Positions 1 to 11,030 of a stretch of 64,000 nt of DNA are shown piece by piece. The notes beneath the pieces are model-generated. The model was not told the origin of the DNA. It searched no databases and was given only the letters and a program-made list of their open reading frames with translations. A program made the position numbers and the translations under genes. The number at the start of each line of letters is the position of its first letter. Within the stretch, counting starts at the first letter, position 1. Origin of the DNA: Cardinalis cardinalis (lineage: Eukaryota; Chordata; Aves; Passeriformes; Cardinalidae); NCBI GenBank assembly GCA_014549065.1, contig JACDOX010000340.1:496001-560000 (forward strand). The letters are read 5' to 3'.

Positions 1-3000
1 GCACTTGCCCCTCTTATAACCACCATAAAAAATTGTGAGAATCTAGCCACCACAGAAGCAGTAGCACTGACTGCATTTTAATAAATACATTAAATGCTGG
101 TTTCCATTCTTTTTCCCAGTTTTCTTGAGGACAAGAATTAAATAGTTATACCCTACTGATATCATTATCAGCATGATCAGCAGTCTGCCAAGTCTTTCCC
201 ATAAACCATTTGAACCAATAAACTATTTCCCATAAACTATTTGAATCAATGAGTAGTAATTTCAGTTAAAGAAGGATTCACTGTTCTTTTAAGTTCTGGG
301 AAAACAATGGCTTTTTGGTTAGGCTTAGTAAGTGACTTTTTAGCTCAGTGTATTGAATTCGATATAATCTCAAATGAGGAAAAGAGATCAAAATAAATTC
401 AAATGTTATTAGATGCCCAAAAATCCACATTACATACTCCATATCTTTAGAAAAGCAGCAGTTGTAACCTGAATCGTTATTTAAAAACTCAGGTCTTTTG
501 TATAAGACACAAATCCACTGGAATCCAAACTAAAAGGAAGTTTTTTTGTTACTCATACATTTGTACTCTGCCTAAATTTTTCAAGAATGTTTTTTTTTTC
601 TGTAGACAAAATTTGGATAAAAGAAGTCCAGCTCCTTTAGAAAACAAAGAGTGCTGGAGAAAATCAAATTTAATTCCATTTATTAAGATATACTTTTTTA
701 AAACTGTCCTACCTGGGAACACAAAAGAAATAAAGTGTGAAACTTCTTGCCTCTCACCGTCCTGGGCAGCAGATAGCACGTCTATGACTCTCTGTCCTTT
801 GTTCACTGAAAATAACAATTTTTTATAAAAATGTAACATCCTTTCCAGTGTCAATCAACAGTTTTAGATCCAACAAATAAATTATGGCAAAAGTAAAATA
901 ATACTAGAGCTAGTATTTAGACAAGAAAAACATACTGGATTTTTTGGTGAATTGATGAACAGCAATTGAAAATACTTCTGAAATTGTTAGAGGAGGTTGT
1001 AGGTTTCTTCGGACGGTCAGTCCTAACTTTGTGTGTTCCTCCATCTCATAAAATGGAGATATGACCTGAAAGCACTCTTGTAATTGTTATGTTTGTTTGA
1101 CTGCATTGCTGATAGCCAACAAATCTAATGGGAATTTAAGCAAAATACTTTATTTTAAAAGAGAGCTTATCACATGGTCAAGTCCTTTGCTTAATTCAGT
1201 TAACAATTTTATGAATTGTGACCCAGCACAACTTATTTTCTGGTTAGGTAGGAGGTTATTGCATTTAATACACAGGCCTTACACTTCATTCATGTTGACT
1301 TTGTGAATTAGCCTGAGTATCTCTCAACTCTCTGAATAAACACTAAGTTTATTCAGATCTTCTCTTTTTGTTAGCAGAAAATAGATTATCCTTTTCTTCT
1401 TCAAGGCACATAAAAGCAAGTCATACCCATGCCTTTTTAAATTATGAGAAAAAACTTGAAGTAATATTAGAAAGCTTGGTCCCAAGAAATACAATATCTC
1501 AAATGACATTTTGCTAAACTCTGTTAATCAGATACACAGATTGAAATGCAGCTTCTTCTTTCCTTTATAACGTGTTGCTGTGGTTAATATTCAGAGGTTC
1601 CTATAATTTGAAGAAATGCAAATAATTTCTATGAGAAAACATTTTGTCCTGCTGTCTTCACTTACTTTTGTGATCTTTCAATCTGAACATGTCCAGGTAA
1701 ATGCATATTAATCAATGCCATTTCTGTTAGTCATGACACAGGTAGTCAATAATTTACCAAAAATAAAGCGATTTAGAAAAATGTACAAATGCAAACACAG
1801 ATTTTGTTCCTGACACCTTCTTGGTTCTCACAAAACCCAATCTCCATCATATGATTTATCTCACATAACATGTTGTTAGTAAGATTAACTGTATATAGTC
1901 AGAATATCTATGCTGGAGATTCAGAAAATAGTAGTTTTCTGGCAAATCGTATACATTTGTTCATATAGTTAATTTTAGAATACAAATAATGGTATTCCAA
2001 GGAATTAAGGAGAAAATGGCTGAGAATTGAACAGCATTGCCTTACTCTTTTAAAGAGGATGTTGTCCATTCATCAGCTTGATACATTTCATTAAGACTGT
2101 CAGCAAGTACAAAGTGATAAGATAATGGAAAGCATTCATTTTAATTATCTAGAATATTTCCCCTGTGAAAGTTGAAAATAGCTTCAGTTCATTCTAGTAA
2201 TGACAGGATAAAGAAAGCAATCATTTTATAGTAGATACAGTTGAGAAAACAAATGCTGCATAGTTTACAAAGAGATATATTTTTGCATAAATTTACTTGG
2301 CTTTTTTTTTGCTTGATTGGTTTGTTCATTGGTAAGTTTGAATTTTTTGTTTAACATGGACATTAATCTTAAAGGTAAGAGCTTTTTTGTAACCTAGTTA
2401 ATGTTGAGTTTTCTTCCTCCAAAATTACACTATAGACTTGCAAACCTATTTTTAAATATATATCATCAATTAATAACTTTGCTTTTTTTGTACATTGAAA
2501 TGTTTCAATTTAAGAAACTGTTCTGATTTTGAGTGAGGATCATAATAGAATCTATGGTGACCATGCTATTCTCATGGCTGCTACCTCTCATATCTGCTGG
2601 GATCCTTTCTCTTCCACTGACCAATGAACAGTCATCCACAATTCATTATGCATTTACTAAAAAAGCATGTGAGCACAAATAAATCAAAATTCAGGAGACT
2701 TACTTCTACCTAATCCTAGTGATCAACACATCACTACCTGTTAAAAACCAACAAAGGCAGGAAATCTAGCAGTTTGTATTGAAAGATAGATTTTGCGAAC
2801 AAAAATAAACAGAAAATATGATTATCAGTCATGATACTTAAGACCATTGATGAAATGCCTCACTAAAGATCATGGGATGTAACCTTGTATGTGTGTGGAC
2901 TTGGTAAAGGAGGCTTTTAGTAGTAGGTGATTTTTGCTAAATGCAGATTAGAAAGGTTGGCACTCTATGGTATTAATTTATCAGTTATGTTTCTACCACA

Positions 3001-3487
3001 GTGTTAGACCAGGAATAGCTTAATTAAATAATGATAATTTAGTCATAAAGCCCAGACTAAAGAGTGACAGTGGGTAACCTGTTTTATCAGGTGGATCAAG
3101 GCTCTGAACAGAAGTTGAGGCTCTGAGTGAAGCTGAGTTCTTTGGCAGCAACAAATCTTTCCAAGGATGTTTTCCAAACCACAGTACATCCACTGCCTGC
3201 TGGAAGAACCCACCACTATCCAGCAACCTCAAAACCAGACAGAATATGTGCAGTTCTACACAGAAAATCTAAATAAACCTTCTCAGAGAGATCTTATCAA
3301 AACAGCTGCAGTGAAGACTTTTATAGCAAACATAATCTCCTCTCTCCAATAATGTTGACTTCAGTTTTGCATAATTCTGAAAACATCAGGATAGGAATTT
3401 GGATTTAAAAGTGAAGAAAATTATTTTCTCATATAAAGGAAAAAAGGATTATGTAGGTATTAGGATGATACACTGGACATGGCAATT
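1..3487. other. AT-rich unique DNA, no gene seen
   Basis: No exon, RNA gene or recognisable interspersed repeat is visible. A run of ten T lies at 590-599. The open frame at 3167-3352 (61 codons, +) begins with ATG but resembles no family I know, and its composition does not differ from the surroundings. CpG dinucleotides are scarce, as expected for methylated non-coding vertebrate DNA. Confidence 0.6.
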
Positions 3488-3532
3488 GAGAGTGAACAGA
3501 GTTCATACTACTCTGTTCACTCTCTGTTCACT
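3488..3532. repeat. Perfect 14-bp inverted repeat with adjoining 11-bp tandem repeat
   Basis: The arm at 3488-3501 (gagagtgaacagag) is the exact reverse complement of 3511-3524, with a 9-base loop. The right arm runs into a second copy of an 11-bp word: ctctgttcact occurs at 3511-3521 and again at 3522-3532. The structure could form a stable hairpin in DNA or RNA. The stem is too short for an ordinary microRNA precursor. Function is unknown. Confidence 0.85.
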
Positions 3533-3659
3533 ACTCAAACAATCAGTATTTCCACTCTCTACTTACTCATAGTTCTTTCAGCTGTTAGAGTAGAAACTGA
3601 ATTAAGAACAGAGATTTTCCCACACCCTTCAGGACAGACTGGCAAGACTGGGTGAGCAG

Positions 3660-4975
3660 TCTGTGTAATGGGAAAGAAATTATTTAGCAGGGCACACTTA
3701 GGCAGGGGTGATCAATGGTTTTCATTCAGACTGGCAGCCTATCACAAGGGGGGCTCCTCAGGAATTAGTGTTCAACATCTTCACAGTTGTTGTGGACAAG
3801 GCCATCTTACAAAGAGACCTGTACAGGCTGAAAGGGTGGGGCTGGCCAGAGCAGTGCGAGGTGCAGCAGAGAGAAGGGCACAGTCCTGCACCTGGGGTGG
3901 CACCACCACAGGGCCCAGCACAGGCTGTGACCTGTGTGTCTGGGGAGCAGCCTTGCTGAAAGGGACTCGGAAGTTCAGGGGACAACCTCCTGATCAGGAG
4001 TCACTGCAGCTATGAGGGCAATCAGGCCCTGGGCTGCAGCTGCAGGGGCTCTGCNNNNNNNNNNNNNNNNNNNNNNNNNNNNNNNNNNNNNNNNNNNNNN
4101 NNNNNNNNNNNNNNNNNNNNNNNNNNNNNNNNNNNNNNNNNNNNNNNNNNNNNNNNNNNNNNNNNNNNNNNNNNNNNNNNNNNNNNNNNNNNNNNNNNNN
4201 NNNNNNNNNNNNNNNNNNNNNNNNNNNNNNNNNNNNNNNNNNNNNNNNNNNNNNNNNNNNNNNNNNNNNNNNNNNNNNNNNNNNNNNNNNNNNNNNNNNN
4301 NNNNNNNNNNNNNNNNNNNNNNNNNNNNNNNNNNNNNNNNNNNNNNNNNNNNNNNNNNNNNNNNNNNNNNNNNNNNNNNNNNNNNNNNNNNNNNNNNNNN
4401 NNNNNNNNNNNNNNNNNNNNNNNNNNNNNNNNNNNNNNNNNNNNNNNNNNNNNNNNNNNNNNNNNNNNNNNNNNNNNNNNNNNNNNNNNNNNNNNNNNNN
4501 NNNNNNNNNNNNNCCGAGCGCAGCTCGTCGGGCAGCGCCTGCGGGAAGCAGCACATCGCCTTCTGGGCCTCAATTCAAGGAAGACACAAAAATGAACAAA
4601 GGGCTGCAGAACCTGCCCTGTGAGGAAAGACAGAAAGAGGCCTTTTGTCCCTGAAGACATGGATCAGAAGGGGTATCATCACAGTATTCCAGTATTTAGA
4701 AGTGGTGACAAAGAATATAGATGTTCTCACATCACATGGTGAAGACGAAGGGCAAAATGTACAAGAAGATATTTTCTTGACATAAGAAAGACATTTTTTA
4801 CAATGAGAGCAATCCTTCATTGGAACAACAATCCCCAGGAACCAATAGAACCTCGTAACTGTAGATGCAACTCTGGAGGATGCTAGATAATATAATCTAG
4901 TTCCCCCTTCCCATGAAAATGTGGACCAGATATTTTCTTGCGATCTCTTACAACTGTGTTATTCTGTGATTTTAT
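3660..4975 (+). mobile_element. CR1 LINE copy, 5'-truncated, interrupted by an assembly gap
   Basis: CR1 is the dominant non-LTR retrotransposon of birds. It encodes ORF2 (endonuclease plus reverse transcriptase) and is usually truncated at the 5' end. The part before the gap follows the late reverse-transcriptase region of CR1: 'gttcaacatcttcac' at 3770-3784, 'gagacctgtacaggctg' near 3817 and 'cctgcacctggggtgg' near 3886. After the gap the similarity resumes near 4565 and runs through the 3' region, ending with a CR1-type tail near 4960-4975 (gttattctgtgatt). The copy is strongly diverged with many indels and no intact frame. About 45 bases after the gap are GC-rich and do not follow CR1. 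The 5' limit is approximate. Confidence 0.8.
4055..4513. other. Assembly gap (459 N)
   Basis: A run of 459 unknown bases sits inside the CR1 copy. The bases next to it are GC-rich on both sides, which is the usual setting for a sequencing drop-out. True length and content cannot be known from this window. Open frames reported across this interval are meaningless. Confidence 0.99.
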
Positions 4976-7534
4976 TGGGTTTCTTTCATTAATAGCCACA
5001 TAATTCTTCATTTCTCTTTCTCTCAAAATTGAAGGGGTGTCCTCAGGGCCCTAATTATTGTTGTTGGTGTCTACTCTAGCACATATTAGAATTTCTCCAT
5101 GGAAACAAGATGCATGAGGAATCAGAAGTAAAAAAAATGAAATAATTAATTGTAAGTATCAGCCTAGAAGCACTTCCAGCAATGATTATTCTGTCAGCCT
5201 TCAGCTAATTGCTCAACATGCTATTAGAAGATTTCTGATCATATTTAAAAGCAAACATAAATTATTTTCCTGAGAAAGAACAAATAACGTAGACTTGACT
5301 GAGATGTCATTCATATCATCTTTTTATACGTTGGCAGTTGGAGCTGGGTCTGGTTACAGTTGACCTATGAAAATTCAAAGTTGCTCTATTGATCTGCAAG
5401 ACTTCCTTCAGATTACACACAGTGAGATCAGGGTCTAGATCCTTCATTTTAATAGGCAACACCTAATTTAGAGCAGCATGAAATTACAATCAGACCTGGA
5501 ATATGAAGAAACAGTGGAGTTACACTTTTAAGATATAGAAGACTATAATATATTAAGAATTGTATGCCCAGGACGCAGGCTGAAATATGAAAAATGAAGG
5601 TTTATGTTCACACCTGAAATGCAAATGTAAAACAGATGTGTAGCTAGCTCCTTTAATTCTATGAACCTCTCATTGATCATAGCACAAAAATATGTAACAC
5701 ATCATATTCGAATCAATGGAAAGCCTGTATTACACAAGTGACAATAAGGAGCTTACTGTAAGTATATCTGGTTTAATTTGAGCCTGTGAAGTTGGGTTTT
5801 TCCTCTAGATCAGGCCCAAAACACCTCTGGCTGAGAAATCATTCACTGCAAAAATATCCTATTAATAACTTGTGAATCCCCAATGCTGTCAAAATATAAG
5901 GCTTCAGTGAATTACAAACTTATTTGTACAGGGACATTTGCATATTCATATGTATATAAAATGGCACCTTTTTATGTGCATATGTACATATTTCATTTCT
6001 ACCTATTCATACGAGACCTAAGTTGCTATATTTTTATTATACTTCAGCTGAATCTGCTGAATTACCTCAATTTTTTTGGCATAACATTATTTTCTTACAG
6101 TATGACACACCAGATTAGGAACAGAAGAAAATGTACAGCACCAGATTATAGGAATTATTTATTTATTGTGTCTAGAGTAAACCAGCCAGGGCTGCTAAAT
6201 TTCTTTCCCTATTGTTCTGCACAAAATAATCCCGAGCGTCTTTGCGTCCTGGGACACATTCCCACATGGAGCTTAGAAAATACTAGTACAGCTCTTCTGC
6301 AGAAGGGGGTGGTCTATTGTTAAATAAGGCGTTAAAAACATGCAGAAAATTTTTTCAATCCTCCAGGCTGCTATGTGGCGTTCTCTCCATGTTCTTAAGG
6401 GTCTTGCAATCCCTTCCGGTTTTAGCCTCCCAGTAAAATGAAAGATTGACATTATTCTGTGATGTTCTGGCAATCTATTGATCCGTCATCTCTACAATGA
6501 ACTCATGAAAGAGCCTTCACTGTCCAGAAGAGCACATGATAAAATCAGGTACAGAAGAGGCTCGAACATTTGATGTGGAAGCACCACCTAGACAAAGGCA
6601 GTAATTTATTATGAGCCAAAAAGGTTCCTACTTTCAGAACTATGACACAAATAACAGAAACGGAGGTTACCAAAACCTATTGTCGCAGGGATGGATGACA
6701 AAAAACAAAACAGAGAACTTCCCTTAAGTAATCTGAAAGAGGAGAGGCCATGGCATGGCTCTGAGATCCAACCAAAGCATCTTTTTCCTCAACACATCTT
6801 TTTGACTTCAGCCAGTTTTGGATATGATTGACAGGTTACATCATATTTTGAGCAGGGAGGAAATTCAGAGCAATTTCTTACTACACAGTTGTGCTCCTGC
6901 AATCCAGAAGGGCTAGCTAGCCCCAGCATTAGATTACCAGATGCACAAGGGTTCACTAATCCGTTAGCTATTACATCTGCATTCCAGGGTTTTCATAAGA
7001 AATGCAACAGCTGTGAATCTCTGAAGTGTCTTTTAAAACAATGACTGACTTGGAGATAATCACTCCCTTTTCCCTTAGAACAGGATGGAGTTTCCCCTGT
7101 GGCTTCATGCTGCTGGAAGGGGTTCTGGATAACCTCTGACTGTTTAATCCCTGCAGACCTTGGGAGCAGTGCAAGTGTGGGTGGTGAATGAAGGAAAAAG
7201 TTTTCCTACCAAATTCTGAGAATTCTTACCCTTCAGGTGCTCCCTCTTTTCCAAGAGTGTCAGTGATCTGCTGTCAGAATGTTCAGGAGACATTTGAAGA
7301 AAAATATTTTTCTCTAGGCTGAGATAAGCCCCATGTCTCAGAGGTGCATAAACAAGTCCAAAAGGGCTGGAGGAAGAAGAGAAGCTGCATGCAGACCTTT
7401 TTAAACAAAAGAGGAACTTCTATTATAAAATTAAGTTATTATTCTAATAAATTGCTTATATTCTAAAAACATGCCAAGGGCATGAATAGTGAGGAAGTGA
7501 GTTAAAACTAAATTTGGAGATAATAAACAGCATT
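4976..7534. other. AT-rich unique DNA, no gene seen
   Basis: No repeat or exon is recognised. The longest feature is an ATG-initiated open frame at 5883-6323 (+, 146 codons). Its predicted protein is rich in Phe, Tyr, Ile and Leu, which is what AT-rich non-coding DNA yields. It has no motif I recognise and no GC rise over it, so I do not call it a gene. Confidence 0.55.
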
Positions 7535-7806
7535 TCATAGAATTGTTGAATCACAGAATATGCTGAGTTTGATCATTGAGTCCAGCTCCTGGCCCTGCAC
7601 AGTGCCATCCCCATCCCCATTGCACCATGTGTCAAAGAGCCTTGTCCAAACACTTGAACTCTGTCAGACTGGTGCTGTGACTACTTCCCTGGTGAGCCTC
7701 TTCCAGTGCCCAACCACCCTCTGAGTAAAAAACTTTCTCCTGCTATCTAGCCTAAACCTCCTTGACTCAGCTTCATGTTGTTTCCTTGAGTCCTGTCTCT
7801 GGTCTT
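7535..7806 (-). mobile_element. CR1 LINE 3' fragment
   Basis: Read on the minus strand this is the 3' terminal part of a CR1 copy. On the plus strand it opens with 'tcatagaattgttgaatcac', the degenerate octamer tail, and follows the CR1 3' region closely: 'gagtccagctcctggccctg' near 7580, 'cttccagtgcccaaccaccc' near 7700 and 'agcctaaacctcc' near 7748. It stops near 7806. It is a severely 5'-truncated, non-coding copy of about 270 bp with moderate divergence, so it is younger than the copy at 3660-4975. Confidence 0.93.
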
Positions 7807-9530
7807 ATTTCAAGGCAGTGAAAGCAAAAATAGTAAATTTGATTGCTTCAGGTTCAAGCAATAAAACATGTGTGAAGCTCCGCAAACAGTTATTAGCAAA
7901 GAAATTTTACTGAAAGGGATACCCAAATGACAAGCAGGACATTTAAATTGCTTGTCCCCTCTCTATCCTTAATCTTTGCCTTTTGATCTTAAAAAACAAA
8001 TTTATAGAAAGTCTTCAAGCTTGTCCAGATCTTAATGTGGGATTATGAAGGTAAAAATAGTTCATCTCTCTTTCAGAAAATTATGGTCTTTGCTCTCCCA
8101 AACACCAGGGAAAGGCAAACATAGGTAATGTCTCCAGCTGAACTCCTTCCTCATGACAAAACACAAAGCATAAATTCATGCTGAGAATATCCTCAAAGCC
8201 AAACTAGTTACATTCAAACCTGAGTGTCTATAACAGGTTGTATTTCATCTGAAAGACCACAGCAAGCCAGGTTAAGTCTGTCCTTCACAGGAAGGAGTCA
8301 TTTTGGCTTTTTACCATAGATCCATACAGAATGAGTGCAGAATCACAAGGTGAAGGCATCTGAACTCAAAAGCATTCTGCATTTCAGCCCTAGGGTACAA
8401 TCCATCTTGAAAATGAAATCAAGAATATCAGGCCAATGACTATGAAAACATTCATGTATTGTCTTTGAACCTGTACCAATGTGTATCCCACTTTATAAAA
8501 ATTGCTTTTCATCTGGAACCTTCTGAATCATTGGCAAACCTTTTACCATTTAAGATCCCCACTGTGATTATCCCTTGATCTTGAAAGTTCTGGCACTGCT
8601 TTCTACAGTAATGTCTCCTTGTCTGTTGTCAAGGACAGGAGAGAGAGGATTAATGTTTCATTTGGGCATGGTTAAAGTGCAGTTTCTGGGCATTATAGCA
8701 GGTAAATTCAAACACACTGAAGACAAGTCCTAAGGTTTTTTATGATTATGTAACGAGTATGAAGAGAATTACCCTCCCAAAGCAACATCATTTATTTTAA
8801 AGTTGAACTCAGTAATTCAACATTATGTCTTATAGGTATAAATATTTTGGCTCAGTTTGTATCACTTATAGCTATATTGGCTAAAGATTATTTTAGCATG
8901 TGTCATATCACTGAATTTAACAGGATGAAGAAACTTCCATGGTTCCTGTCCATAACATAACATTTTCCAGAAGAGTAGAAGGTACCATCTCATTGTTTAG
9001 ACTCAGCTACTGTTTGTTACTGTTAGTTTATGCTATTCCTCAAAAATCTAAGAGTTGCCTAGGAAGAATAAAGAAATTCTATTTTTCCACAACCTACCAT
9101 CTGTGTTGGATTTAGGGAGCTTGTAAAAACCTAATGTCAAATGAAGTTGCATATTTTTAGTGCTGAAGGATGGAGAAAAATTACTTAGAACAACATATTT
9201 GTTTAGAGCAGTTTATGTCAGTTTATTACTTTATGAAATATTCAGGCTATTTCTTCTTGCTTAATAGACATACTAGATGAAATGAGACACAGGCTAAATA
9301 GATAAGGTATGACCATGGAAGAAAATTTCATAACAATAAAATATTAAATTAAAACAGATGTTGCAAAGTTTAAATGCAAAAGGTTCAAAATTTTCAGGAA
9401 TAGGTGTATGGGATAGCTGCAGCTTAGGCATCAATCTACAATCCACATAGCCTAATTTTCAAAGCTGTTGACTATTCAGTGGTTCTGGGTGCTCTAGAAA
9501 TAATATTTAGATACAAAGAAAGTTTGCAAA

Positions 9531-9623
9531 TTATATTAACTATTATATTAAATGTATTATATATTAAATGTATTATAATGTATAATATAAAATGTATATT
9601 AAATTAACTATTATATTAAATGT
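9531..9623. repeat. AT-rich repeat with a 21-bp direct repeat
   Basis: A 93-base stretch is made almost only of A and T in variants of 'tattaaatgtattata'. The 21-base word at 9535-9555 recurs exactly at 9603-9623, bracketing the block. It is probably a degenerate microsatellite or minisatellite arisen by slippage. Confidence 0.8.
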
Positions 9624-10799
9624 GTGCTAACATTTTTACCCACACTGCAAAAGTGTCCCTTTACAAGCATTTTGAAAAGCCTTCTTAGTACAGACTGTAC
9701 ACCCATCTTGTATATTTATTAATAGGAAACTGTATTGGTTGTTCTCCAAACTCAGTTTGTTAATAGATCAATGCTCAAGCAAGGTACCAGAAACTGCAGT
9801 ACGTAGCAATTTCTAAAGCGTAAATAACAACTGGCCACGTTTCTTTCTGTCATAACTTTACATCAGTCTGTTCTGCTCCTTCAGAGATTGTGGATCAAGT
9901 GACATGAGGGCACAAGGGAAGCAGATACTCCTACCAAAACACCAGTGCAGGAAAAAAAAAATATAGTCTATAACATTGGGCAAAATGGAGCAAACATGAC
10001 CTTGAAGCATGCACAACTTTCCATGCTGCACAGAAATAAGGTAATTACACTGTAGGTGCCCTCAGCTAAAATATATAGGAAGTTAACTGGGTGTAAAATA
10101 AAGAAAGAGAACTTAGAAGAGGAAGAAAGCCATCTCAGAGAGCAGTTTTAATTGCTTTGTAGTTCCAACAGTGGCCAGTGTTTATATTATAAATCTTCAA
10201 AGTCTACTTTATTTCAAAGTCTTTTTTAACTTTTTGCTTTTCAATTGAAGAGGGGATTATTTTCCATTTTGTCAGCTGTGAAGGTGTAAACTAGTAGCTG
10301 GGAATGTGCTTGTTTTAAATATTTCTGTTTAATGCAATGAAGGAGATATTACAGGTTTTGATATGATTCTCCTTGCAGATACTTGGTTCGCTCATCTTTT
10401 ACCATTGAATCCTTTATTTTATGAAACTTTAGGGTTTGCTCAGAGTAAGATAACATTTTGATATAGATTTAAACTCTCAGCTCATGGTGTAAACTATTCT
10501 TTATGCTGTCTGATCTGGTTCTCAATCACTTTACTTTTATAATGATTATATTACCCTTAGTGAGATATTAACGAGATTAAGAATAGACAGCTGTCACTGC
10601 ATTACCACTGCTCACATTGTCTAGCCATGAGTCTTTTCTGTTTCCATGTCCATACACATACCTGCATAGTATTTCATACAGCAAATGCCATTGATAGACC
10701 AGAAACAGGCTTTTGCAATTTCTGGTCTTCATCCTGCAACTGCATCTAACTCTGAGTCTCACCTGAACTACTGACATCAGAAAAGAAAAAAAAAGCAGA

Positions 10800-11030
10800 A
10801 AGGACTCACTGCTCTGTCTCCAAACTGCACCCTGTGCAAGCTCAGCCGTACTGAGCTGGGTGTCTTCCCACCTCCTGCTCTCACTCAGCCCTGGGCCCTG
10901 CAGCAGGACAGCCTCACCTGGGACCACCACAGGCTCTGAATCACCAGGATCACACCCTCTAAGTGGCACTGGACTGTGGCTGTGGTCATGCCCACATCCA
11001 ACCTCTGCCCTCATCCACCCTTCTTTGTCT
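10800..11030. other. Unexplained GC-rich island with a minus-strand open frame
   Basis: This block is clearly richer in G+C than its flanks but has almost no CpG, so it is not a CpG island. The minus-strand frame 10577-11038 stays open across it and into AT-rich flank. Its upstream-most in-frame ATG codes for a protein starting MRAEVGCGHDHSHS, about 145 residues long. No domain, signal peptide or splice structure is recognisable. It may be an old LTR or pseudogene fragment that I cannot classify. Confidence 0.3.

Noticed and set aside
3975..4660. Long open frames across the gap on both strands
   Set aside because: Most of each frame is made of N, so the absence of stops is an artefact.
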